19,765 nucleotides of DNA from an uncultured Prevotella sp. (GTDB lineage: Bacteria > Bacteroidota > Bacteroidia > Bacteroidales > Bacteroidaceae): contig URSZ01000036.1 in the NCBI GenBank assembly GCA_900550635.1, positions 1-19,765 on the forward strand, written 5' to 3'. Below the pieces are notes generated by a model, which was given only the letters and a program-made list of their open reading frames with translations, was not told the DNA's origin and ran no database searches. Both the position numbers and the translations under genes were made by a program. Below are positions 1 through 7,500 of the stretch, piece by piece. Numbering within the stretch: position 1 is the stretch's first letter; each line of letters opens with the position of its first letter.

Positions 1-124
1 TATCATCGACATAAACACCCACACAAAGGTAAAAGTACATTCGCGCGCAAAAAAAGTGAAAGTGGAACGCTCTTTGCTGGAGTTCATAAAGAAGAGCGAC
101 GCATTCGAGTACAAAATTAATTAG
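1..124 (+). CDS. dnaE: DNA polymerase III subunit alpha, C-terminal end (partial)
   Basis: Only the last 40 codons are present, read in the frame that starts at base 2 and ends at the TAG at 122-124. The peptide contains NTHTKVKVHSRAKKVKVER and ends SDAFEYKIN. This resembles the C-terminus of Bacteroidota replicative polymerase alpha subunits, which finish with a basic beta-strand segment and an ...EYKIN-like tail. The full protein would be the catalytic subunit of the replicative DNA polymerase. The following trxA gene is its usual neighbour in Bacteroidales, which supports the call. The stop codon lies directly beside the -7 box of the trxA promoter, so the two genes are packed tightly but trxA appears to have its own start of transcription. 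The assignment rests on a short tail plus synteny. Confidence 0.75.
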   Translation, partial: IIDINTHTKVKVHSRAKKVKVERSLLEFIKKSDAFEYKIN

Positions 125-133
125 TACATTTGC
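125..133 (+). promoter_or_regulatory. Bacteroidota-type -7 box for trxA
   Basis: TACATTTGC at 125-133 fits the Bacteroidota -7 consensus TAnnTTTG(C). It lies one base after the dnaE stop and about 50 bases before the trxA ATG. The -33 element is weak: TTCG at 104-107 instead of TTTG, 17 nt upstream. The leader would be about 40 nt long and A-rich, as is common where no Shine-Dalgarno is used. Confidence 0.5.
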
Positions 134-181
134 GCCACGCCCATAAACCATTATTACATAACAACAAAAAGAACAACGATT

Positions 182-496
182 ATGGAAACAATCTTAACCA
201 ACGAGAATTTCGATTCCCTTATCAATGGCGACAAGCCCATGCTCATCGACTTTTATGCTGACTGGTGCGGACCATGCCGCATGATAATGCCATACATAGC
301 CGAACTTGCCGAAACATATTCCGACCGCGCGGTAATTGCCCGCTGCAATGTGGACGACAGTCCCGAAATTGCAGGACGCTACGGCGTGCGCAACATACCC
401 ACAGTGCTGTTCATAAAAGACGGCCAGGTTGTAAACAAGATGGTTGGGGCGGCACCGAAGTCACAGTTCGAGGACGCGCTGAAAGCCATACTCTGA
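182..496 (+). CDS. trxA: Thioredoxin
   Basis: This cytoplasmic dithiol-disulfide oxidoreductase has 104 residues, the usual length of a single thioredoxin fold. The active site WCGPC is at residues 28-32 inside the family motif DFYADWCGPC, and the cis-proline stands at residue 73 (NIPT). The glycine-containing loop (VGAAPKSQFE) before the last helix is normal. There is no signal peptide, so it should act in the cytoplasm, reducing ribonucleotide reductase, peroxiredoxins and similar partners. The start at 182 gives the canonical N-terminus (METILTNENFDSLI). It follows dnaE by 57 nt, has its own -7 box, and ends at a strong hairpin terminator, so it is probably monocistronic. Confidence 0.97.
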   Translation: METILTNENFDSLINGDKPMLIDFYADWCGPCRMIMPYIAELAETYSDRAVIARCNVDDSPEIAGRYGVRNIPTVLFIKDGQVVNKMVGAAPKSQFEDALKAIL

Positions 497-530
497 AACA
501 ATGGCCGGAAGGCCGCAAACAAAAACCACG

Positions 531-566
531 ACCTTGCAGGACGGTAAAACTCCTGCAAGGTTTTTT
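531..566 (+). terminator. Rho-independent terminator of trxA
   Basis: A perfect 11-bp stem (ACCTTGCAGGA at 531-541 with TCCTGCAAGGT at 551-561) has a 9-nt loop and is followed directly by a T-run (561-566). It sits 35 nt after the trxA stop. Transcription of trxA should end before the palindromic repeat at 587. Confidence 0.9.
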
Positions 567-586
567 CATGCCTCGCACATACGGAG

Positions 587-647
587 AAATATGTCCGACC
601 TTTTTTAAAATATAAGGCACATATTTCAAAATATGTCAGACATATTT
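587..647. repeat. Triple-palindrome intergenic element, copy 1
   Basis: Three 19-bp units lie at 587-605, 608-626 and 629-647, with centres at 596, 617 and 638, exactly 21 bp apart. Unit 3 is the perfect consensus AAATATGTCNGACATATTT. Unit 1 has a degenerate right arm (GACCTTTTT). Unit 2 is the divergent variant with core AAGGCAC. Spacers are TA and CA. It lies between the convergent ends of trxA and the methyltransferase. Seven bases further on, at 655-680, begins a 26-nt sequence that recurs in inverse orientation beside copy 2. Confidence 0.9.
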
Positions 648-654
648 TTTGCTA

Positions 655-680
655 TTTTCAGAGCCGGTGAAAATCAGAGC
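655..680 (+). repeat. 26-nt inner inverted repeat, left arm
   Basis: Bases 655-680 match the reverse complement of 2473-2498 at 25 of 26 positions. Each arm is exactly 7 nt from its triple-palindrome array (copy 1 or copy 2). The arm can itself fold (TTTTCA with TGAAAA, 7-nt loop) and contains TCAGAGC twice. Together, array plus arm make an inverted repeat of about 94 bp around the methyltransferase/kinase pair. Confidence 0.85.
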
Positions 681-740
681 ATTACAAGCGTCTGTTTTTG
701 TCCGCCTTGCAGCGCCGTAAAGGAACGCCGCAACTCTACG

Positions 741-1526
741 TCAGGGTTTGCGCAACAGATAAAAGGCCGAAGTGATGAAAAAGTCGCGCACATAAGGTAT
801 GTGTCCCAGCCAATTCCACAACACGCGCGGACGCAGGCCGAACTTGGCCTGGTAGTGGGGATTGATGAACCAGAACTTGCGGTCGAGCACGGCAAATCCT
901 TCTTTTTTGGCAAGACGCTCGAACTTTTCCACCGTTATGCGCGTTTCGCGAATACTCATCAGCTCGTTCACGTCCTTTTCCTTAACCCCGCAGCTTTCGA
1001 GAATGCAGCGGTACAAAGGCAGCGGCAGCAAATGCAGGAACGGCGCGTGCGAGCAGAACCTGCTGCGGCATATCTGCTGGTGACCGCCAAAGGGCATGTA
1101 CCACGCCGGGAATCCGAAGAACGCTATCCCGCCGGGACGGAGAAAACGCATTGCTGCATGCAGGAAAGCCGGCTTGTCGGGTATATGCTCTATCACGTCG
1201 TGCGCAAGCACAATGTCGAACTGTCCGTCGAACCCGCTGTCACAGTCGAGCACATTGCTGCACACAAAGCGGCCTTTCACCCCGTCCTGGGCAAAAAACG
1301 TCTGCGCCTGTTCTATGCGCCCGTCCACTATATCCACTCCCGTTACGTCGCAGCCGCGTTCGGCAAACGGTTCGAGGTTGCCCCCCCCTTCGCCGCAGCC
1401 TATCTCGAGCACGCGCGTTGCAGGGCTTAACGCCATTACCCGTTCGATATACGGTATATAATAAGCCCCGCTGGTGGTGGCAAGTTCGTTGAAATAGCTT
1501 CGTCGGTCAAGGTGGCGGTTCTGCAT
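741..1526 (-). CDS. Class I SAM-dependent methyltransferase (type 11-like)
   Basis: This 261-residue protein has a Rossmann-fold methyltransferase domain. Motif I is VLEIGCGEGGGN (residues 39-50). The acidic end of strand 2 is GVDIVD (63-68), motif IV is FDIVLAHDVIEH (103-114), and FLRPGGIAFFGFP (128-140) corresponds to motifs V/VI. The C-terminal 120 residues are specific to this subgroup and contain no clear membrane helix. The substrate is unknown. Its divergent partner is an LPS-kinase-like protein, so methylation of a surface glycan or lipid A core sugar is a reasonable inference only. Motif I has one more glycine than the usual GCGEGGN, encoded by a run of eight G on the coding strand (1381-1388). 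The ATG at 1524-1526 is favoured because a -7 box lies about 35 nt upstream of it. Confidence 0.85.
   Translation of the reverse strand: MQNRHLDRRSYFNELATTSGAYYIPYIERVMALSPATRVLEIGCGEGGGNLEPFAERGCDVTGVDIVDGRIEQAQTFFAQDGVKGRFVCSNVLDCDSGFDGQFDIVLAHDVIEHIPDKPAFLHAAMRFLRPGGIAFFGFPAWYMPFGGHQQICRSRFCSHAPFLHLLPLPLYRCILESCGVKEKDVNELMSIRETRITVEKFERLAKKEGFAVLDRKFWFINPHYQAKFGLRPRVLWNWLGHIPYVRDFFITSAFYLLRKP
1381..1388 (-). repeat. Homopolymer tract, G8 on the coding strand of the methyltransferase
   Basis: Eight consecutive C on the plus strand (G on the coding strand) encode the glycines of motif I at about residues 47-49. A slip of one base would shift the frame in the SAM-binding site and inactivate the enzyme. 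Confidence 0.95.
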
Positions 1527-1560
1527 GATACTATACGTTGTAATACTTATTAAAAACGCA

Positions 1561-1597
1561 CAAAATTATACATTTCGCGCGAATTTGCTAATTTTGC
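1561..1597. promoter_or_regulatory. Divergent, dyad-symmetric promoter for the methyltransferase and the kinase
   Basis: On the plus strand TAATTTTGC (1589-1597) and on the minus strand TAATTTTG (1568 to 1561) both match the Bacteroidota -7 box TAnnTTTG. They are mirror images about position 1578.5, where the 10-bp palindrome TTCGCGCGAA (1574-1583) sits. Of the 18 base pairs of the dyad 1561-1596, 14 are complementary. Because the boxes face outward only about 20 bp apart, each promoter's -33 region overlaps the other's -7 box. Neither has a good TTTG at -33. The central palindrome could be an operator. Confidence 0.55.
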
Positions 1598-1649
1598 CAC
1601 AAACTTTTTGGATAATGAGTGCCATACGGCGCACAACTGCAAAGAGAGT

Positions 1650-2396
1650 ATGCTTAAAATTCTGATAAACCCCGACTACGGATACATGCGCCCGTTTGTT
1701 GAAAACATCGGTGCCGCATTCAGCGGCGGCGTGCTGCTCCAAAAAGGGCACCGCAACACGCTGCGCACATTCACCGTGCACGGCACGGAATTCGTGGTCA
1801 AGCAGTTCGGTAAGCCTAACCCTTTCAACAGGATTGTGTACTCCCTTATCCGCAAGCCAAAAGGGCTGAGGGCCTACGAATACGCGTTCCGCATACAAGC
1901 CGCCGGCTTCGACACCCCCACCCCCGTTACATACGTCGAAAAAAGGCACATGGGGCTTATCGGCCACAGCTATTTCATTAGCACGCGCTGCCCGTACGGG
2001 CGGCGGTTCTACGAATTCGGCGACGCCGACCCCGAAAAATGCCGCACCATAGTTCAGGCCTTTGCCCGGTATGCCGCCGCCATGCACGAGGCCGGCATAC
2101 TGCACCGCGACTTCTCGCCCGGCAACATACTGTTCGAGGAAAACGCCGGCGGCTGCCGCTTCTCTATTGTCGACATAAACCGCATGCGCTTCGGCCGCGT
2201 GAGCGTTGAACGCGGCTGCCGCAACTTTGCCCGCCTGTGGGGGCAAATCGGCTTCTTCCGCATTCTTGCCGATGAATATGCCGCCGCGCGGCACGCCGAC
2301 CCTGAGCATTGCTTTGACGTAATGCGCAAGGCACGAGCAAAATTCTGGAAACGCTTTTCGAAACGCCACAAGGTTAAATACCGCCTCGAACTGTAA
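1650..2396 (+). CDS. Lipopolysaccharide kinase (Kdo/WaaP-InaA family) protein
   Basis: This 248-residue protein has the small eukaryotic-like kinase fold of the WaaP/KdkA family, which phosphorylates Kdo or heptose in the lipid A core on the cytoplasmic side. The putative ATP-binding lysine is K51 (EFVVKQFG). The catalytic loop is LHRDFSPGNILF (residues 151-162, with D154 and N159), and the metal-binding aspartate is D175 (IVDINRM). A basic C-terminus (KARAKFWKRFSKRHKVKYR) may contact membrane or polyanionic glycan. The frame stays open upstream to a TTG at 1608, but the ATG at 1650 is preferred: it follows a purine-rich AAAGAGAG and lies about 45 nt after the likely transcription start. It is divergent from the methyltransferase. 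The exact acceptor cannot be read from the sequence. Confidence 0.85.
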   Translation: MLKILINPDYGYMRPFVENIGAAFSGGVLLQKGHRNTLRTFTVHGTEFVVKQFGKPNPFNRIVYSLIRKPKGLRAYEYAFRIQAAGFDTPTPVTYVEKRHMGLIGHSYFISTRCPYGRRFYEFGDADPEKCRTIVQAFARYAAAMHEAGILHRDFSPGNILFEENAGGCRFSIVDINRMRFGRVSVERGCRNFARLWGQIGFFRILADEYAAARHADPEHCFDVMRKARAKFWKRFSKRHKVKYRLEL

Positions 2397-2472
2397 CCGC
2401 CCCATGTCCGGACGCGGAATAGGCATATAATTCCGCAATGCGGTTATAAAGACAAAAACGGACATTTATAAA

Positions 2473-2498
2473 GCTCTGATTTTCATCGGCTCTGAAAA
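2473..2498 (-). repeat. 26-nt inner inverted repeat, right arm
   Basis: This is the reverse complement of 655-680 with one mismatch. It lies 7 nt inside copy 2 of the triple-palindrome element, the same distance as on the left side, and carries the same small TTTTCA/TGAAAA fold. Confidence 0.85.
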
Positions 2499-2505
2499 CC
2501 GCGAA

Positions 2506-2566
2506 AAATATGTCTGACATATTTCGAAATAGGTCGGACATATTTTAAAATACAAGGCACATATTT
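2506..2566. repeat. Triple-palindrome intergenic element, copy 2
   Basis: Units lie at 2506-2524, 2527-2545 and 2548-2566, with centres at 2515, 2536 and 2557, again 21 bp apart. Unit 1 is the perfect consensus. Unit 2 has one altered base in its left arm (AAATAGGTC). Unit 3 is the AAGGCAC-core variant. Spacers are CG and TA. Relative to copy 1 this array is inverted, and it lies about 80 bp upstream of the rhamnosidase promoter. Confidence 0.9.
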
Positions 2567-2649
2567 TTCACAAAGTCCTAATGCCTCCGGAAAGTTGAAA
2601 AAACAATCCGTCATTTTTTCGGGTACACCTTCTTTTAAAATAACATTGC

Positions 2650-2681
2650 TTTGCAGGTAGCCCGAAATTCCTTAAATTTGC
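2650..2681 (+). promoter_or_regulatory. Bacteroidota promoter of the rhamnosidase operon
   Basis: TTTG at 2650-2653 and TAAATTTGC at 2673-2681 are separated by exactly 19 nt, the best match in the window to the Bacteroidota TTTG-N19-TAnnTTTG consensus. The expected leader before the ATG at 2721 is about 33 nt and A/T-rich. Confidence 0.75.
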
Positions 2682-2720
2682 GAAATTGCAACATAATTAT
2701 AACCTTAATAATATAGCCGA

Positions 2721-4523
2721 ATGAAACTGTTAAAAACCCTATGCCTTGCCGCAAGCGCGGCGCTGGCCATCCCTATGACAGCCCAGGAAAAAGCACAGGC
2801 GGTGAACGGCATACCGGTAGAAGCGCCGGTAAATGTTGTGCCTGCCTGGGGCAACGAGCCGTTGGAAACCGACTCTCGCGTAGTGTCGTATATCCTGCCG
2901 AAAAGAATTATGTGGACACAATCCACTTGGAACGCAAAAATCGAGAACCAGGACGTGCTGCTTAAAAACAATTACGGCCAGGCCGCATTGGCAGGCGTGG
3001 AGCTTTGCCACATAAACAACGCCGGCGACGGCACTAACTCGCTGCTCTTCGACTTCGGGCGCGAGATTAACGGCGGGATACAGATTGTAACCGGCATGTC
3101 GGCCACGAAGACCGCAAAAATACGAGTGCGTTTCGGCGAATCGGCCGAAGAGGCCATGTGCGACATCGACAACAAGAACGGTGCCACCAACGACCACGCC
3201 ATGCGCGACTTCACCATCGAGCTGCCCTGGCTGGGAATAACCGAATGCGGCAACTCGGGCTTCCGCTTCGTGAGGATTGACGTGCTCGGCGACGATACCG
3301 ACATACTGCTCCAGGAAGTGCGCGCCGCGTTCAAACACCGCGACATCCCTTACCTCGGTTCGTTCGAATGCAGCGACAAGCGCCTTAACGACATCTGGAT
3401 GACCGGAGCATACACCGTGCACCTGAACATGCAGCAATACCTTTGGGACGGTATTAAACGCGACCGCCTTGTGTGGACGGGCGACATAAACCCCGAGATA
3501 CACACCGTGGCAACCGTGTTCGGATACAACGACGTGGTAGACAAGAGCCTCGACCTGTCGAAACAGCTGTTCAAACCCAACCAGTGGATGTGCGGGCTGT
3601 CGAGCTACTCCGTGTGGTGGCTCATATCCCACTACGACTGGTACATCTACACGGGCAACCGCAAGTACCTTGACGAACAACAGACATACATAGAGCAACT
3701 GCTCGACGTGCTGCTGTCGAAAGTAAACGAACAGGGATACGAAACGCTCGACGCACGCTTCCTCGACTGGCCGTCCTCAACCAACGAAAAAGGAATAGAC
3801 GCAGGACTACAGGCAATCATGGCCATGGCCATGGACTGCGGGGCAAAGATGGCCACACTTTGGGGCAATGAAGCCCTGGCGCAGAAATGCTCGCAAACAG
3901 CCGAAAAAATGAAAAAATGCCGCCGCGACTTCAACGGTTCAAAGCAGGCCGCCTCGCTCAACGCTATAGCAGGCATGATAGATCCCGCCCAGGCCGCAAA
4001 CGAAACCATACTGCCCGGCGGAGCAAAGGGATTCTCCACATTCTACGGCTACTACATGCTTGAAGCGCTCGCGCTGGCCGGCAAATACACCGAAGCCATG
4101 GATATCATGAGCCAGTACTGGGGAGCAATGCTCGACCTCGGGGCCACTACATTCTGGGAAGACTTCGACATCGACTGGACCAAGAACGCCGCACGCATAG
4201 ACGAACTGGTGCCAAAGGGAAAAGTGGACGTACATAAAACTTACGGCGACTATTGCTACAAAGGCTACCGCCATTCCTTCTGCCATGGCTGGGCGTCAGG
4301 TCCCACCACGTGGCTTAGCCGTCACGTGCTCGGCGTAAAGGTTCTCGAACCGGGCTGCAAGAAAGTGGCAATCGAACCGCACCTCGGCAACCTGAAATGG
4401 GCAAAAGGCACATTCCCCACACCTTACGGCGTGATAGAAATATCGCATGAAGTAAACGAAAAAGGGAAAGTCATATCGAAAGTAAAAGCGCCCAAAGGCG
4501 TGAAAATAGTAAAAAACAAATAA
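2721..4523 (+). CDS. Secreted GH78-type alpha-L-rhamnosidase
   Basis: This 600-residue protein has a Sec signal peptide (MKLLKTLCLAASAALAIPMTAQ) that suggests periplasmic location; there is no lipobox. After a beta-rich N-terminal region, the (alpha/alpha)6 catalytic domain begins near residue 215. The GH78 signature appears as WDGIKRDRLVWTGD (242-255). D243, D248 and D255 keep the +5/+12 spacing of the acidic residues in this family, but the +5 position, usually Glu, is Asp here. FWE (478-480) is in the region of the catalytic base, and SFCHGWASGPTTWL (519-532) matches the family's last helix motif. A short C-terminal beta-domain follows. At 600 residues it is short for GH78 because accessory N-terminal domains are missing. 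It is the first gene of an operon with the GH106 gene 19 nt downstream. Alpha-L-rhamnosidase activity on a pectin- or glycoside-derived oligosaccharide is inferred. Confidence 0.85.
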   Translation: MKLLKTLCLAASAALAIPMTAQEKAQAVNGIPVEAPVNVVPAWGNEPLETDSRVVSYILPKRIMWTQSTWNAKIENQDVLLKNNYGQAALAGVELCHINNAGDGTNSLLFDFGREINGGIQIVTGMSATKTAKIRVRFGESAEEAMCDIDNKNGATNDHAMRDFTIELPWLGITECGNSGFRFVRIDVLGDDTDILLQEVRAAFKHRDIPYLGSFECSDKRLNDIWMTGAYTVHLNMQQYLWDGIKRDRLVWTGDINPEIHTVATVFGYNDVVDKSLDLSKQLFKPNQWMCGLSSYSVWWLISHYDWYIYTGNRKYLDEQQTYIEQLLDVLLSKVNEQGYETLDARFLDWPSSTNEKGIDAGLQAIMAMAMDCGAKMATLWGNEALAQKCSQTAEKMKKCRRDFNGSKQAASLNAIAGMIDPAQAANETILPGGAKGFSTFYGYYMLEALALAGKYTEAMDIMSQYWGAMLDLGATTFWEDFDIDWTKNAARIDELVPKGKVDVHKTYGDYCYKGYRHSFCHGWASGPTTWLSRHVLGVKVLEPGCKKVAIEPHLGNLKWAKGTFPTPYGVIEISHEVNEKGKVISKVKAPKGVKIVKNK

Positions 4524-4542
4524 CCCGAAAAAACCATTACCA

Positions 4543-7500
4543 ATGAAAACTCGAAAACTCGCTGTCGCGGCCGTGGCTGCAGCAATGTGCATAGGAAGCA
4601 ATATTGCCGCACAAACGCAATTTACGCAAGCCCCGATGGCTACACTCGAAAAGACTTTCAAACAAATACCCGACTCGCAGAAACTTGCCGTTTACTGGTA
4701 CTGGATGTCGGACAATATCTCGAAAGAAGGCGTGGTAAAAGACCTGCAAGCCATGAAAAAAGTGGGGATAAACCGCGTACAGATAGGTTGCATAGGCGGC
4801 CAAAACGTACCTTACGGCAAGGTTAAGTTCTATTCCGACGAATGGTGGGAAATACTTCATGCCGCACTCAAGACCGCCACGGAACTAAACATAGAAGTAG
4901 GCATTTTCAACTGCCCCGGATGGAGCCAGAGCGGAGGCCCGTGGATTAAACCCCAACAGGCCATGCGCTACCTCGCAAGCTCGCGCCTCGAAGTGACGGG
5001 CGGAAAGAAAATCAAGGTTAAGTTGCCCGACGTAGGCAAAGACGCGAAGGACGTTAAGGTAATCGCCTTTCCCGACCTCGCAGTTGAAAGCCCGCTCAAG
5101 GCACAACAGCAGATAGGCAGCGCAGCTACGCTCGACTTCCACAGCGACGCGCCGGTGACTGTGCGCAGCATTACGTTGCAAGGCAAGGAAAACACGTTCC
5201 TCAACCATGCTACGCTTTACGCAAAGGAAGGCAACGAATACAAGGTGGTAAAGCGCATTTTGCTCGACCGTCAGAACGCCGCGCTCAACGTGGGCTTTGT
5301 GCCCTATGCGCCCATTGCGGTGTCTCTTCCCGAAACGACATCGACAGATTTCCGCCTTGTCTTCGACGGCGACGCAGACAAGTTCAAGGACATCACCCTC
5401 TCGCCGAACCCTGTAGTAAACAGTTATCCCGAAAAGACTTTCCAGAAGATGTGGCAAACGCCTCACCCGTTCTGGTACGACTACATGTGGCCAGAAAGCC
5501 CGGAATGCAACGACAGCGCCTTGGTTGTAAAATCGCAGGACGTAACCGATATAACCGAATGCCTTTCAGTCGACGGCACTTTAACCTGGGACGCACCTAA
5601 AGGCCGATGGATTATCCTTCGCACCGCAATGCTGCCCACGGGCACGACGAACAGTCCTGCTTCACCCGAAGCTACAGGACTTGAGGTCGACAAGATGAGC
5701 GAGGAGCACGTGCGTTATCATTTCGATGCCTATCTTGGCGAGATACTCAAGCGCATTCCGGCCGAAGACCGAAAGACGTTCAAAATCGTAGTTGAAGACA
5801 GTTACGAAACGGGTGGCCAAAACTGGACCGACAAGATGATTCCCGCATTCAAGGAACGCTACGGTTACGACCCGGTGCCTTACCTGCCCGTGCTTTACGG
5901 CGTTGTTGTAAACTCACAGGACCTCTCCGACCGCTTCCTGTGGGACGTGCGCCGCTTGATAGCCGACCTTGTAAGCTATGAGTACGTAGGCGGGCTGAGG
6001 AAAGTGAGCCACGAACACGGTCTCACTACCTGGCTCGAGTGCTACGGCCACTGGGGATTTCCCGGCGAGTTCCTCCAGTACGGCGGACAAAGCGATGAAA
6101 TTGCCGGCGAGTTCTGGAGCAATGGCGACTTGGGAGACATAGAAAACCGAATTGCTTCGTCGTGCGGACACATTTACGGAAAACGCCTCGTATGGGCCGA
6201 ATCGTTCACCTCGGGTGGCCCCGACTTCACCCGCTACCCCGGCGAAATGAAACAACGCGGCGACAGATTCTTTGCCGAAGGCATAAACGCCACACTATAC
6301 CATTTATACATACAACAGCCCGATGACCGCGCGCCGGGTATAAACGCACCGTTCGGCAACGAGTTCAACCGCCTGAACACATGGTTCTCGCAGCTCGACG
6401 TGTTCAACCAATACATAAAACGCTGCAACTACATACTGCAACAGGGTTACTACGTGGCCGACGTGGCGTACTTTATAGGCGAGGACGCTCCTAAGATGAC
6501 CGGCATACGCACGCCCGAAATCCCGCGCGGGTATTCTTACGATTATATCAATGCCGAAGTTATTGAAAAGAGCGGCCGCATTGAAAACGGCAAGCTCGTT
6601 ATCGACGGCGGAATGCGCTACAGCGTGCTCGTACTTCCCCCGCAAAAGACCATGCGCCCGTCATTCATCAAGAAACTTCAGCAACTTGTAAAGGACGGCC
6701 TTGTAGTAATTGGCCCGAAGCCTGAACGCTCGCCGAGCTTGCAGGATTATCCGCAGGCCGACAAGGCTGTAAGCGAAATTGCAAACGAGATGTGGCAGGG
6801 CGACAAGTTCTTCAACCGCTGCTCAAACTACGGCAAAGGGCGCATATATCCCAACGCCTCGATTGAAGAAGTGTTTGCCGAGCTTGGCATTGTGCCCGAC
6901 TTTGAAAGCAACGACCCAGCGCTGCCGCTTACGTTCCTGCACCGCACGCTGCCCGACGGCGAAATATATTTCGTGGCCAACCAGGGCAACAACACTATAA
7001 ACTTCAGCGGCGCGTTCCGCGTAGACGGCTCGCTCGTTCCCGAACTGTGGAACCCGCAGACGGCCGAAGTGCGCAGCCTGCCGCAATATAGCCGCCTCAC
7101 CAAGACCACCGAAGTGCCCATTAAGCTCGAACCGCTCGAAAGCGCGTTCATCGTGTTCCGCAAAGCAGCTGCGGGAACAGCCGCACAAGAACAGACAGCC
7201 GCACAAGGCGAAAAGGAAAACTATCCCGACAAGAACGTAGTGGCTACAGTGGACGGCACATGGACAGTGAAATTCCAGGAACAGCGCGGCGGCCCCGAAA
7301 AGGCGGTCAAGTTCGAAACGCTTACCGACTGGAGCAAGAACGCCGACCCTAAGATTAAATATTTCTCCGGCACGGCGGTTTACACAAACACCGTCAAGAT
7401 AGACAAAGTGCCTGAAACCCAGACTTACATCGACCTTGGCAAGGTAATGGTTATGGCAAAAGTGAAAATCAACGGGCAATATGCCGGCGGAGTATGGACA

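Larger units (their letters stand above)
2397..2720. other. Intergenic region between the kinase and the rhamnosidase operon
   Basis: This 324-nt stretch has no credible gene. It holds a 7-bp hairpin just after the kinase (GCGGAAT 2414-2420 with ATTCCGC 2430-2436, no T-run), the right 26-nt inverted arm (2473-2498), triple-palindrome copy 2 (2506-2566), and the rhamnosidase promoter (2650-2681). I see nothing specific in 2570-2645. Confidence 0.8.

Noticed and set aside
587..647. CRISPR array interpretation of the regularly spaced repeats
   Set aside because: Units are only 19 bp with 2-nt spacers, there are three per site, and no cas genes are present.
633..1430. 265-codon plus-strand frame opposite the methyltransferase
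   Set aside because: It is the antisense shadow of a gene with intact SAM-binding motifs; its start lies inside a palindromic repeat.
1608..1649. TTG-initiated 14-codon N-terminal extension of the kinase
   Set aside because: It would start at or within a few bases of the likely transcription start; ATG 1650 gives a normal N-terminus.
1566..2465. 299-codon minus-strand frame opposite the LPS kinase
   Set aside because: The plus-strand product has complete kinase motifs; this frame has none and runs through the divergent promoter.
2739..3698. Long open frame (319 codons) on the minus strand across the GH78 gene
   Set aside because: It is antisense to a gene with clear family motifs, contains no recognisable domain, and arises from the codon bias of the real frame.
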